Assembly (NCBI GenBank): GCA_900548405.1 | Contig: UNSJ01000011.1 | Coordinates: 1 to 48,395 of the forward strand | Source: Candidatus Gastranaerophilales bacterium | Lineage (GTDB): Bacteria > Cyanobacteriota > Vampirovibrionia > Gastranaerophilales > Gastranaerophilaceae | Direction: 5' to 3' | DNA length: 48,395 bases | In this document: positions 33,342 through 41,205 of the stretch, piece after piece | How positions within the stretch are numbered: position 1 is the first letter of the stretch | Layout of the letters: each line of letters begins with the position of its first letter | Notes under the pieces: model-generated | The model's input: only the letters and a program-made list of their open reading frames with translations | Told to the model about the DNA's origin: nothing | Databases searched by the model: none | Program-made: the position numbers and the translations under genes

Positions 33342-34979
33342 TTATACTTTGTCCGGTTGAGATTTTACTAATGTTTTATTTTTGAATGAAATATCAACAG
33401 AATATTTTTTGCGTGTGTCATCGACAAGAACTCCGGCTTTGTTCATTGCCCAGCCTGATAGCAGACCGAATAGCATAGCTTTACCGCCGGAAACCAATCT
33501 TGCTGTGCAATAGAGTGATGTTGCAATTGCTCCGATTGCAGGAATGCCGTATTTTAACGATACTGATGTTCTTTCATCTTTGTTTTCGGCATGCCCGAGA
33601 TAATAACCTACTGCTCCGACAGCACCGATAATTGACAGAACATCAGTAGGAGCTGAACCGAGTTTTAAATCTCTTGCTTTATCAAAGTATTGAATTGTTT
33701 CTGTGTCAATTGATTTATCAAGTGATTTTACTGCCGATTCAACTTTAGATTTAAGTTTCAAATATTCATTTCGTGGCAATAATGATTTATAAGCTGTTAA
33801 AATTTCTTGCAGTTCGCCTTTTGAACTCTTTGAAATTATATCTTCTACTTCTCTAACATAAGTGGAGATGGCTCTTACAGCATCAAGATTATAGTTAAAT
33901 TTCGCTGACATTTCATTGAAGTTTCCTGAAAGATTTTTTAAATCGCCTATAATTTCAGCATTAAGTTTGTTTCTCAAATCATTTTCATTTTTGCCTGAAA
34001 GTTTTTTATATCTTTCCAGTTTGTTTCTAAGGCTTCTTAGAATGTCATTTGTTGATGTGTCAGTAGGATTAACAAATTTTTGAACGTTATCCAAAGCTTT
34101 TATTGTGGCTTTGTAATTATCATTAATATCGTGAGTTATTGCCTGTCTTAAAAGACTTGTTTTATTAGACAAGTTCATTTTTGCAGGCAGAACGTAATCT
34201 TCTGCAATAAATGACTGCCACATATTTTTAGATTTAAAGTTTTTAATATCTTTAAAACTTGCATCCCAGAAGAATTCAAACAGTCCGTCAACGGATTGCT
34301 GAATTTCCTGATAACGCTGATTTCTGGCGTTAATACCAAAGCCTATATCAAGGTTTGTATTAACACGTTGTGTCCTTAATTCAATCTTATCAAGTGCTGA
34401 TGAAATTTTTGGGTCATTCGGGTGGTTTATACGCAGTCTTTCATTTACTGACCTGAAGTAATCCGTCAGATTAGCAAACTTGTTCTGTGTCTTGTTATAA
34501 GAACCGTTAACAGTTTTTCGGCTTATTCTATCAAAGAATTTTGTAATGCCTTCATGAATTCTTTTTGTAAATTTACGTGTCCCATCTTTGCCCCACATGA
34601 ATTTTTGGAAAAGAACATCTTTTAAAGATGTAATATTGTTGATGCTTTCTGTCTTTGATATAAAAGAGTTAATCCTGTTTAATGAAAATCTGTAAAAGTC
34701 TTCAAATTTGCCGCCTTTAGCAAGCTTTTTCTCTAACTTTAATTTCAATTTATCAAAGAATTTTGCAGCACCTTTATTTAAGCCCCCGCTTAATATAGCA
34801 AGCGTTCCGAAACCTATAACCAAAGCGGATACAGCTATTGTGGTTCCGAGTTTATTTGTTTTTTTCTTTTTTTCTTCCTCTACAAATGGCGCATTCAAAT
34901 AGTAGCCGTTTTTCGGCTGTGAAAAATCCTTAAATGCATTTTTCGGTGCATTGTTTGCTGTTACAACTTGATTAATCAT
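33342..34979 (-). CDS. uncharacterised protein with long helical core and membrane segments
   Basis: 545 residues. An N-terminal charged stretch (KNGYYLNAPFVEEEKKKK) is followed by a hydrophobic helix (TTIAVSALVIGFGTLAILSGG), ~350 residues of Lys/Asn-rich helices, and near the C-terminus two hydrophobic segments (TDVLSIIGAVGAVGYYLG and the stretch around IPAIGAIATSLYC). No family recognised. General layout like 18588, 27636 and 29190. It lies between lpxB and dgt. No SD stronger than AAGAAAG is seen before ATG 34979. Confidence 0.75.
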   Translation of the reverse strand: MINQVVTANNAPKNAFKDFSQPKNGYYLNAPFVEEEKKKKTNKLGTTIAVSALVIGFGTLAILSGGLNKGAAKFFDKLKLKLEKKLAKGGKFEDFYRFSLNRINSFISKTESINNITSLKDVLFQKFMWGKDGTRKFTKRIHEGITKFFDRISRKTVNGSYNKTQNKFANLTDYFRSVNERLRINHPNDPKISSALDKIELRTQRVNTNLDIGFGINARNQRYQEIQQSVDGLFEFFWDASFKDIKNFKSKNMWQSFIAEDYVLPAKMNLSNKTSLLRQAITHDINDNYKATIKALDNVQKFVNPTDTSTNDILRSLRNKLERYKKLSGKNENDLRNKLNAEIIGDLKNLSGNFNEMSAKFNYNLDAVRAISTYVREVEDIISKSSKGELQEILTAYKSLLPRNEYLKLKSKVESAVKSLDKSIDTETIQYFDKARDLKLGSAPTDVLSIIGAVGAVGYYLGHAENKDERTSVSLKYGIPAIGAIATSLYCTARLVSGGKAMLFGLLSGWAMNKAGVLVDDTRKKYSVDISFKNKTLVKSQPDKV

Positions 34980-35054
34980 AACTTTCTTACGCTTACTATC
35001 TTATATTTAATAACGTTAGAAAATATTAAAAATTGCGTGATTTATAAAGAATTA

Positions 35055-36179
35055 TTACACTTTAAGAGCATCAGCGATTACTTTTGCAGCTTCTTGTGAT
35101 GAAACTTTGTCTGACAATAAAGCTTTAACTTTTCCGAGCTGTTCAATATTGTTTTCTCTGTAATCAGTGTCATATAGCAGTTTTTCTATTTGATATGAAA
35201 TATTTGATACAGAAACTTTGCTTTGCAAAATCTCGGGTACTATGGATTTGTCTGCAATAATATTAGGTAATGATACACGTTTTATACATCTTACAATCAA
35301 ATAAATCAGGTAAAATAAATATGGACCTCTGTAAGCTATAATCATTGGAGTTTGATATAAAGCCGCTTCAAGTGCAACGGTTCCTGATGCTAGGATAAGG
35401 GCATCAGATACACTTAAAAGTGCCTGATTTTCTCCTTTTATAACTTTAAAGTTTGTCTTTTTTAAATATTTATCGTAAACATCATCTGATAAATTGGGTG
35501 CATGGGAAATGCAGAATTGTAAGTCGGGATGTTTTTTATTAAGTTCTTCTGCTGTTTTGATAAAAACACTCATAAGGTTTTTAAGTTCAAATACTCTTGA
35601 ACCGGGAAAGATTGAAACAAGCTTTTTATTTTTATCCAGCCCGTGCTTTTCAAAAAAATCATCCTTGTCTGCTTTTTCAGGAAGCTGGGATACAAGTGGA
35701 TGACCACAATAATGTGTTTTTATGCCGTAACTTTCATACATTTCTTTTTCGAACGGGAAAATACATAATACTTCGTCAATATTTTTTTTGATTGTATTTA
35801 TTCTCCATTTACGGCTTGCCCAAACTTGAGGAGGAATATAGTAAAAGACTTTTATGCCTGCTTTTTTCAGGAATTTTGAAATATTAAGGTTGAAAACACC
35901 GTAATCAATTAATAATACTGCATCAGGCTTAAATTCTTTTACAAGATAGTCAACAATTCTTTTTCCTAAAGTAAAGTGGTCTAAGACTATTTTAGGCGTT
36001 AATCCGACAGCACCCATTTTTTTTTGGTCAGAAAAGAGTTTCACGCCTGCATTGCGTAAGTTTTCTCCTCCCACTCCTTCGATTTCAATATCATGATTTA
36101 ATGTTTTAAGTGCTTTTACTACGTGCGAAGCGTGGATGTCACCTGAGTATTCACCTGTTACAATAAAAAGTTTTTTCAT
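35055..36179 (-). CDS. lpxB: lipid-A-disaccharide synthase
   Basis: 374 residues, GT19. Joins UDP-diacyl-GlcN and lipid X at the inner membrane. Signatures: KKLFIVTGEYSGDIHAS, EGVGGENLRNAG, IDYGVFNLNISKFLKKAG, YYIPPQVWASRKWR, FPFEKEMY, GHPLVSQL, FPGSRVFELKNLM and ASGTVALEAALY. One base separates it from the lpxI stop, so the two consecutive lipid A steps are co-expressed. Confidence 0.97.
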   Translation of the reverse strand: MKKLFIVTGEYSGDIHASHVVKALKTLNHDIEIEGVGGENLRNAGVKLFSDQKKMGAVGLTPKIVLDHFTLGKRIVDYLVKEFKPDAVLLIDYGVFNLNISKFLKKAGIKVFYYIPPQVWASRKWRINTIKKNIDEVLCIFPFEKEMYESYGIKTHYCGHPLVSQLPEKADKDDFFEKHGLDKNKKLVSIFPGSRVFELKNLMSVFIKTAEELNKKHPDLQFCISHAPNLSDDVYDKYLKKTNFKVIKGENQALLSVSDALILASGTVALEAALYQTPMIIAYRGPYLFYLIYLIVRCIKRVSLPNIIADKSIVPEILQSKVSVSNISYQIEKLLYDTDYRENNIEQLGKVKALLSDKVSSQEAAKVIADALKV

Positions 36180-36180
36180 A

Positions 36181-36996
36181 TTAAACAGCCATTATTACTA
36201 TATCATTATCATCCGCAAATTTAATAACTTTTTCCTGGTCGACAATTATTGTTTCATTTGCCTCAACTGCTATTAAATCAGCTTTATATCTTTTCATTGT
36301 TTTCAATGTTTTTAATCCGATTGCAGGGATATCAAAACGTTTATCCTGAGAAGGTTTTGAAACTTTAACTACTACTGCATTTTTCTTTGCAAGCTTAGAA
36401 CCTCGCTTAATGCACATATCAGTTCCTTCGATAGCCTCTACTGCCATAATCATTTTATCTTTAATTACAACAGACTGACCGACATCAATTTTACCCATTT
36501 CTTTAGCCAGCCAAAAACCGTAATTTACGTCTTCCATTTGCTCTTTTGTAGGTTTTAATTTGCCGAGAACTCCTGACGGTATCATGAGGTTTTTAATAAA
36601 AATAGTTTGGTCTAAAACAGTAATGCCAAGTTTTTCAAACTCTTTTACAATCATAAGCATTACTTCATCGTCATTTAATCTTTGAGCTTCTTTCAATAAT
36701 TCAATGGCTCTCGCATCAAATTTATGAAGTTGTAATAAAACTCTTTTATGAACTTTGCCTAAAAAAGTTGCCTGTTTAACTTCTTCATCTTTTAATATTT
36801 TTTCAATTCTGTTTACTTCACCGGGATGGCAAGAATATACTTTAGAACAGTATTTTTTTAATTGTCTTAAATTATCATTTGCCAGCGAAATACATACTAC
36901 CTCAAATCCGTTTTCTTTAGCGTATTGAGCCATTTTTACAGGCAAAGTCCCGTCGCCTGCAATTAATCCCTGTTTATTTTCTAACATTATTGACAC
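36181..36996 (-). CDS. lpxI: UDP-2,3-diacylglucosamine pyrophosphatase LpxI
   Basis: 271 residues. Makes lipid X by splitting UDP-diacyl-GlcN; LpxI is the analogue of LpxH in many non-enteric bacteria. N-terminus GLIAGDGTLPVKMAQYA, then TFLGKVHK and the catalytic domain with LNDDEVMLMIVKEFEKLG, EAIEGTDMCIKRG, and VVKVSKPSQDKRFDIPAIG. Start GTG 36996 has GAGGA at the right distance; ATG 36987 is the alternative. Directly followed by lpxB. Confidence 0.95.
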   Translation of the reverse strand: MSIMLENKQGLIAGDGTLPVKMAQYAKENGFEVVCISLANDNLRQLKKYCSKVYSCHPGEVNRIEKILKDEEVKQATFLGKVHKRVLLQLHKFDARAIELLKEAQRLNDDEVMLMIVKEFEKLGITVLDQTIFIKNLMIPSGVLGKLKPTKEQMEDVNYGFWLAKEMGKIDVGQSVVIKDKMIMAVEAIEGTDMCIKRGSKLAKKNAVVVKVSKPSQDKRFDIPAIGLKTLKTMKRYKADLIAVEANETIIVDQEKVIKFADDNDIVIMAV

Positions 36997-37038
36997 TTTT
37001 ATATTTCCTCTTTTACTATTTTTCTTATTATATCACAA

Positions 37039-37665
37039 CTAATTCTTAAGAGAGTTTATCTCATCAACTTCCTTATTAGTAAACAATACAGCACCGCCCA
37101 GTATTTTAGTGTTTACTACAACCTGGGCATATGATTCTGCAAGTTCAAGTTTTAAAAATGCATCTTTTATAGTTTTATCGCCGACAATAAACCCGTGATT
37201 TGCCATCAAAACAGCATTATAATCTTTAAAATATTTTGCGGTTTTTTCAACCAAACTCATAGAACCGGGAAGACCATAAGCCGCTAAAGGTATTTGCCCG
37301 AAATAAAATACGTTTTCTGCCATAACAGGTTCATCAAGAGGAATCCTGCAGCAGGCAAACGAGCTTAAATAAGGTGAATGAACGTGAATTATATAATTTA
37401 CATCAGGTCTTTGTTTATAAAATTCTACATGAAGCATTTTTTCTGATGATGCTTTTTTATTTCCTTCAACAACGTTACCATCAAAATCCATTAACACGAG
37501 TTCATCTTCCGACAAATATCCGTTTGCTGAGCCTGATGATGTTATTAAAATTTTGTCTTCATAACGCGCAGAAAAATTACCGGAATATCCGGGAGTAAAG
37601 TTTTTTACTCCTGCAAGTTTTCCATATTCTATTAATTCCTTTTTTAATTCTTCAAGCTTTTTCAT
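37039..37665 (-). CDS. class II aldolase/adducin family protein
   Basis: 208 residues. Zinc-dependent aldolase fold: GYSGNFSAR, TSSGSANGYL, SSEKMLHVEFYK, zinc ligands in HVHSPYLSSFAC and the later NHGFIVG. Members include L-fuculose-phosphate aldolase, ribulose-phosphate epimerase and methylthioribulose dehydratase; residues seen here do not decide. The ATG overlaps the lptD-like stop by one base (TAATG), so translation is coupled. Its position among LPS genes hints at sugar-precursor supply. Confidence 0.85.
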   Translation of the reverse strand: MKKLEELKKELIEYGKLAGVKNFTPGYSGNFSARYEDKILITSSGSANGYLSEDELVLMDFDGNVVEGNKKASSEKMLHVEFYKQRPDVNYIIHVHSPYLSSFACCRIPLDEPVMAENVFYFGQIPLAAYGLPGSMSLVEKTAKYFKDYNAVLMANHGFIVGDKTIKDAFLKLELAESYAQVVVNTKILGGAVLFTNKEVDEINSLKN

Positions 37666-39863
37666 TAAATTTGTTCTCTATCAGGATCTTCAATATCAAT
37701 TACTTCCGCATACATCATTTTTTTAGCCGGAGCCTTAGCATCAGCAGGATTTTCTTGGTCATATACGATTAACTTTTCATCTTTATCTTTTTTGCCTAAT
37801 CTGTCAGGATTTTTAATTTCCATTCTTTCATATTCAACTGTTGAACCTTTTGTGTCCATAGCAACTACAAAAGAGAAATATGTTTGTTTACGAACCCAGT
37901 CATAACCTACGTTAACTTTAAAGTCATCTGGACCAAAAGCTAATATGAATGAGTTTTCCTGAAACATTTTTTCATTTGGCGAGTCGCCTGTTAAAGTCAA
38001 AGTTCCAGACCAAGCAACAGTTAAATATTTATGAACTCTTAATGCCTCTCTGATAGTAACATTGGCATGACCGTATCTGTAAGCATCAAATCTTGCCATT
38101 GGTGTGCCGTCTTGATAAGCAGCTGCAAAGAAGCCTATATCCTGCATCCAGTATTTGTATTGACTGTGTACTGCAGGACCAATTCTTCCCAAAAACTGTG
38201 TATCGCCGTTACCGTAAACAGATGCACTGCCTTGAGCTACTAAAGATAAATTTATAAATTTCAATTCATCTCTGTTTCCGTAATTATAAAGTGATTGTCT
38301 GGCCTCAGCCATATATTTAAATCTGGTTGTTCCCATATTTGAAGATGGAAGTTTTTCGCCGTATCTGTTTATGTCATTATTTTGCATATAACCGATACTC
38401 GCACGATGCCTAAAGTTTAGCCCGTAACCTTCTCTTAAGGTATTAGGTATTTTAGTTCTGTCATCATAAACCAATTCCACACTGTATTTAGGCATTCTTC
38501 GCCCGAAGAACCATTCATCCATGTATGAATTTGCACCGTATTGCATATAAAGTTTATCATCTAAGTATTGTTTACCTTTTAATACAAAGATATCATTAGC
38601 AGAACCGTACATAAAATCTGTGTAGTTAGTTGCACTTCTATATTTTAAAGCACCGCCGACTCCGATTTTATCTTTGTAGTTTAAAAACGGTATAGCCTTT
38701 ACAATCGCTCCGTTTGGAATATCAAAAACAAAACCCGGACCTGCAAACATACCAATCCTTGAACGTGAACCAAATTCAGGATAATTTGCTTCAAAGAAGT
38801 TATGACCTTTGTCTGTGTGAGCTGTAAATGACGGTAATTTAAAAAGCTTATAGTCACCGTAATAAACGTCTGCCTGTTTCATTGTAAATGTATCATGTTC
38901 TTTTTTTGCATTTACAATAATGTCTTTAGCTTTAATATGAATAGCAGTGTCGCCCACATCACCGAAAGCAGTTGTTATTGATGATTTATCATCCTCATCA
39001 ATAATCATTCTGTTAAAGTGGTTTCCGCCTATCATTTTTGTTTGAAGATTTAAAATATAAGAATCTTCTGAAACCATTTTTCCGTCATAAAGAACGATTT
39101 TATCATCTTGAATTTCAGATTTTCTTGATTTAACTGTCAAAAAAGATTCTTTTGTTTTCATATTGTCGATAAATGCATTTTCTTCGTTCATATTAATCTG
39201 CATATAATCGCCGTTTATAACATTTGCTCCTTTTATAACGCGTACGTTGCCGTAAGCTTTAAGAGTATTTGCTGCTTTATTGTAGACAATTTTATCAGCT
39301 TTAATTGTAGTTTCCTGAGGCGGAAAAACAAGAACGGGAGAACCTGTTGCTATGATATCCATAGTTTCGTCGTTGTAATCAATATTATCTGCATCAAGCA
39401 ATGCATCGTTCGGAGTTACACGCTCTTGCACCCCTCCTGACAATTCAAGAGTATCGCTCGGAATTGACGTTACTTCTTCAATTTCGGTTTTTATTTCTGA
39501 TTTTGTTTCATTAGGCGGCTGATAATTAATATTTAACTCTTTATTAAGTTTTTCATTTTCTTCAGCCTCAAGTCTTGCCTGTTCAGCCTTTTCTTTTTCC
39601 AAAAGTTTTTGAGCTTCCTTATAATTTTTTTCACGAAAATAATTAGTAATTTTAATACGTGTTTTTTTGAATAATGGCATACCTCTTGTTTCATGAGGCT
39701 CATTATCTTCATATTTAACTTCAGGGATAGGCATCATAGGTGATTCATAAAAATTATTATGAAAATTTTCTAAATCTTCCGGGCTGTTAAAAAGTTCCGC
39801 AGCCAATGATGACTGTGTTGTTGCCGTTAATATTAAAGCTGTTATTAATAAGTACTTTTTCAA
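37665..39863 (-). CDS. LptD/OstA-like outer-membrane LPS assembly protein
   Basis: 732 residues. Start TTG 39863 with AAGGGA five bases upstream. Signal peptide KKYLLITALILTATTQSSLAA, then a charged coiled segment (~55-110), then an OstA/LptA-type beta-jellyroll (LLDADNIDYNDETMDIIATG, IKADKIVYNKAANTLKAYGNV) and a long beta-rich C-terminal part ending near KQTYFSFVVAMD, expected to form the barrel. It inserts LPS into the outer leaflet. The C-terminal extension after the barrel (KDKDEKLIVYDQENPADAK...) is unusual. No LptE is visible. Confidence 0.88.
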   Translation of the reverse strand: MKKYLLITALILTATTQSSLAAELFNSPEDLENFHNNFYESPMMPIPEVKYEDNEPHETRGMPLFKKTRIKITNYFREKNYKEAQKLLEKEKAEQARLEAEENEKLNKELNINYQPPNETKSEIKTEIEEVTSIPSDTLELSGGVQERVTPNDALLDADNIDYNDETMDIIATGSPVLVFPPQETTIKADKIVYNKAANTLKAYGNVRVIKGANVINGDYMQINMNEENAFIDNMKTKESFLTVKSRKSEIQDDKIVLYDGKMVSEDSYILNLQTKMIGGNHFNRMIIDEDDKSSITTAFGDVGDTAIHIKAKDIIVNAKKEHDTFTMKQADVYYGDYKLFKLPSFTAHTDKGHNFFEANYPEFGSRSRIGMFAGPGFVFDIPNGAIVKAIPFLNYKDKIGVGGALKYRSATNYTDFMYGSANDIFVLKGKQYLDDKLYMQYGANSYMDEWFFGRRMPKYSVELVYDDRTKIPNTLREGYGLNFRHRASIGYMQNNDINRYGEKLPSSNMGTTRFKYMAEARQSLYNYGNRDELKFINLSLVAQGSASVYGNGDTQFLGRIGPAVHSQYKYWMQDIGFFAAAYQDGTPMARFDAYRYGHANVTIREALRVHKYLTVAWSGTLTLTGDSPNEKMFQENSFILAFGPDDFKVNVGYDWVRKQTYFSFVVAMDTKGSTVEYERMEIKNPDRLGKKDKDEKLIVYDQENPADAKAPAKKMMYAEVIDIEDPDREQI

Positions 39864-39878
39864 TTTCTTCCCTTATTT

Positions 39879-41003
39879 TTAAATATAATTTAACGGATTG
39901 TTAGGCTTACCGTTAACCCTTACTTCAAAGTGAACGTGAGGTCCCGTGCTGTAACCTGTGGTTCCTTCAAAACCTACAACATCACCTTTATTGACGAATT
40001 GCCCCTGAGAAACCTTGATTGTTGACATGTGAGCATACAGAGTTGTTATAGGTCGGCCGTTAACTGTTCCGTGATCAAGAATAACTACTTTTCCGTATCC
40101 GCCGTACCAGCCGGAATAAATAACTTTACCCGAGTTGGAAGCTCTTATGCTGCCTCTGTTAGGTCCTGCAATATCCACGCCTGAGTGGAAAGTTCTGCTG
40201 TTAAATATTGGGTGGGTTCTCCAGCCGAACGGTGATGTGATTCTTCCGCTAATCGGGCGCATAAAACCTGTTGATGAAATTTTTACCGTAGATGTTCCTT
40301 TGTTGCGCGCAATCATGTTTTGAATACTTGCTGATTGGCGTGCAAGTTCGCGTTCTGCTCTTTCGTATGTTTTACGGTCGGTTTTATATTTGTTAATCAT
40401 GGTTTGATTTTGAGCAATTGCGTATTTAATGTTCTTTTGCTGTGAATTTATTGATTGAATTGATTGAGCAAGAGCAATTTTTTTAGACTCTATATTTTTC
40501 TTCATCATTGCTATTTTTTGCGATTTTGCTTTTATAGCCATCATTCTTGCATAATCTTTTTTCAAAACGATTTTTTCGAAATACACTACATCCAGCAAAG
40601 AGTTTAAGTCTTTAGCTGTCAAAATCAGCTGGAACATACCTGTTCTCTGGTTTTTATAAACCTGTCTTATTCTTTTACGCATTTGAACATTAGCGTTGTT
40701 AAACTCTGCAACGGATGCTGAAAGTTCTTTTTCCATCTGTGCAAGCTGGACTTCCAATGATGAATACCGGCTTTTGGTAACCTGAAGATTTGTTGAAGCT
40801 TGTTCAAGTTTTTGCTGATTTTTGTATAATTTGTTTTTTTCTAAATGCTCAAGAACTTTTAAGCGTTTAATTTTTTCATGTGTAACTTTTTGTTTGTTCT
40901 GTATTGTTTTTAATTGGTTAGCATCAGCAATTAAGCTTATATTACCTATAAGCACAGCCATAAATATTATAAATAATTTTTTTATAAATTTATTTATATC
41001 CAC
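39879..41003 (-). CDS. EnvC-like M23 metallopeptidase (LytM domain)
   Basis: 374 residues. N-terminal membrane/signal segment, a long coiled coil (residues ~30-230) and a C-terminal M23 domain: FHSGVDIAGP (zinc H and D), LYAHMS, and HVHFEVRVNG (catalytic and zinc His). All active residues are kept, so it may cut peptidoglycan peptides or activate amidases at division. Start is GTG 41003, preceded by a weak AGG. It follows a 34-residue membrane peptide by 7 bp and precedes lptD by 15 bp. Confidence 0.92.
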   Translation of the reverse strand: MDINKFIKKLFIIFMAVLIGNISLIADANQLKTIQNKQKVTHEKIKRLKVLEHLEKNKLYKNQQKLEQASTNLQVTKSRYSSLEVQLAQMEKELSASVAEFNNANVQMRKRIRQVYKNQRTGMFQLILTAKDLNSLLDVVYFEKIVLKKDYARMMAIKAKSQKIAMMKKNIESKKIALAQSIQSINSQQKNIKYAIAQNQTMINKYKTDRKTYERAERELARQSASIQNMIARNKGTSTVKISSTGFMRPISGRITSPFGWRTHPIFNSRTFHSGVDIAGPNRGSIRASNSGKVIYSGWYGGYGKVVILDHGTVNGRPITTLYAHMSTIKVSQGQFVNKGDVVGFEGTTGYSTGPHVHFEVRVNGKPNNPLNYI

Positions 41004-41010
41004 TATCTAC

Positions 41011-41115
41011 CTATTTAATCACAAGAGGCAACATCATTAAACCAACAGTCCATGCAATGAAAGTTAATGCAATAATTGCTACAATTGCTTTTTGGTGTTT
41101 TCTAAAAAATTCCAT
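41011..41115 (-). CDS. 34-residue single-span membrane peptide
   Basis: AAGGGG seven bases before ATG 41115. FFRKHQK is a basic lead, then one membrane helix (AIVAIIALTFIAWTVGLMM) and a short tail. Positive-inside rule puts the N-terminus in the cytoplasm. It is 7 bp ahead of the M23 peptidase GTG, so likely co-translated. The N-terminus recalls SurA-type leader anchors but nothing follows it. Too short for family assignment. Confidence 0.68.
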   Translation of the reverse strand: MEFFRKHQKAIVAIIALTFIAWTVGLMMLPLVIK

Positions 41116-41205
41116 CCTGTTTCCCCTTAGTTTACTGTTATAATTAGAGTGTACTATAAAAATATTTGATTTGCAAAATTTTAAGAAATCTATTAATATA
41201 GCTTT

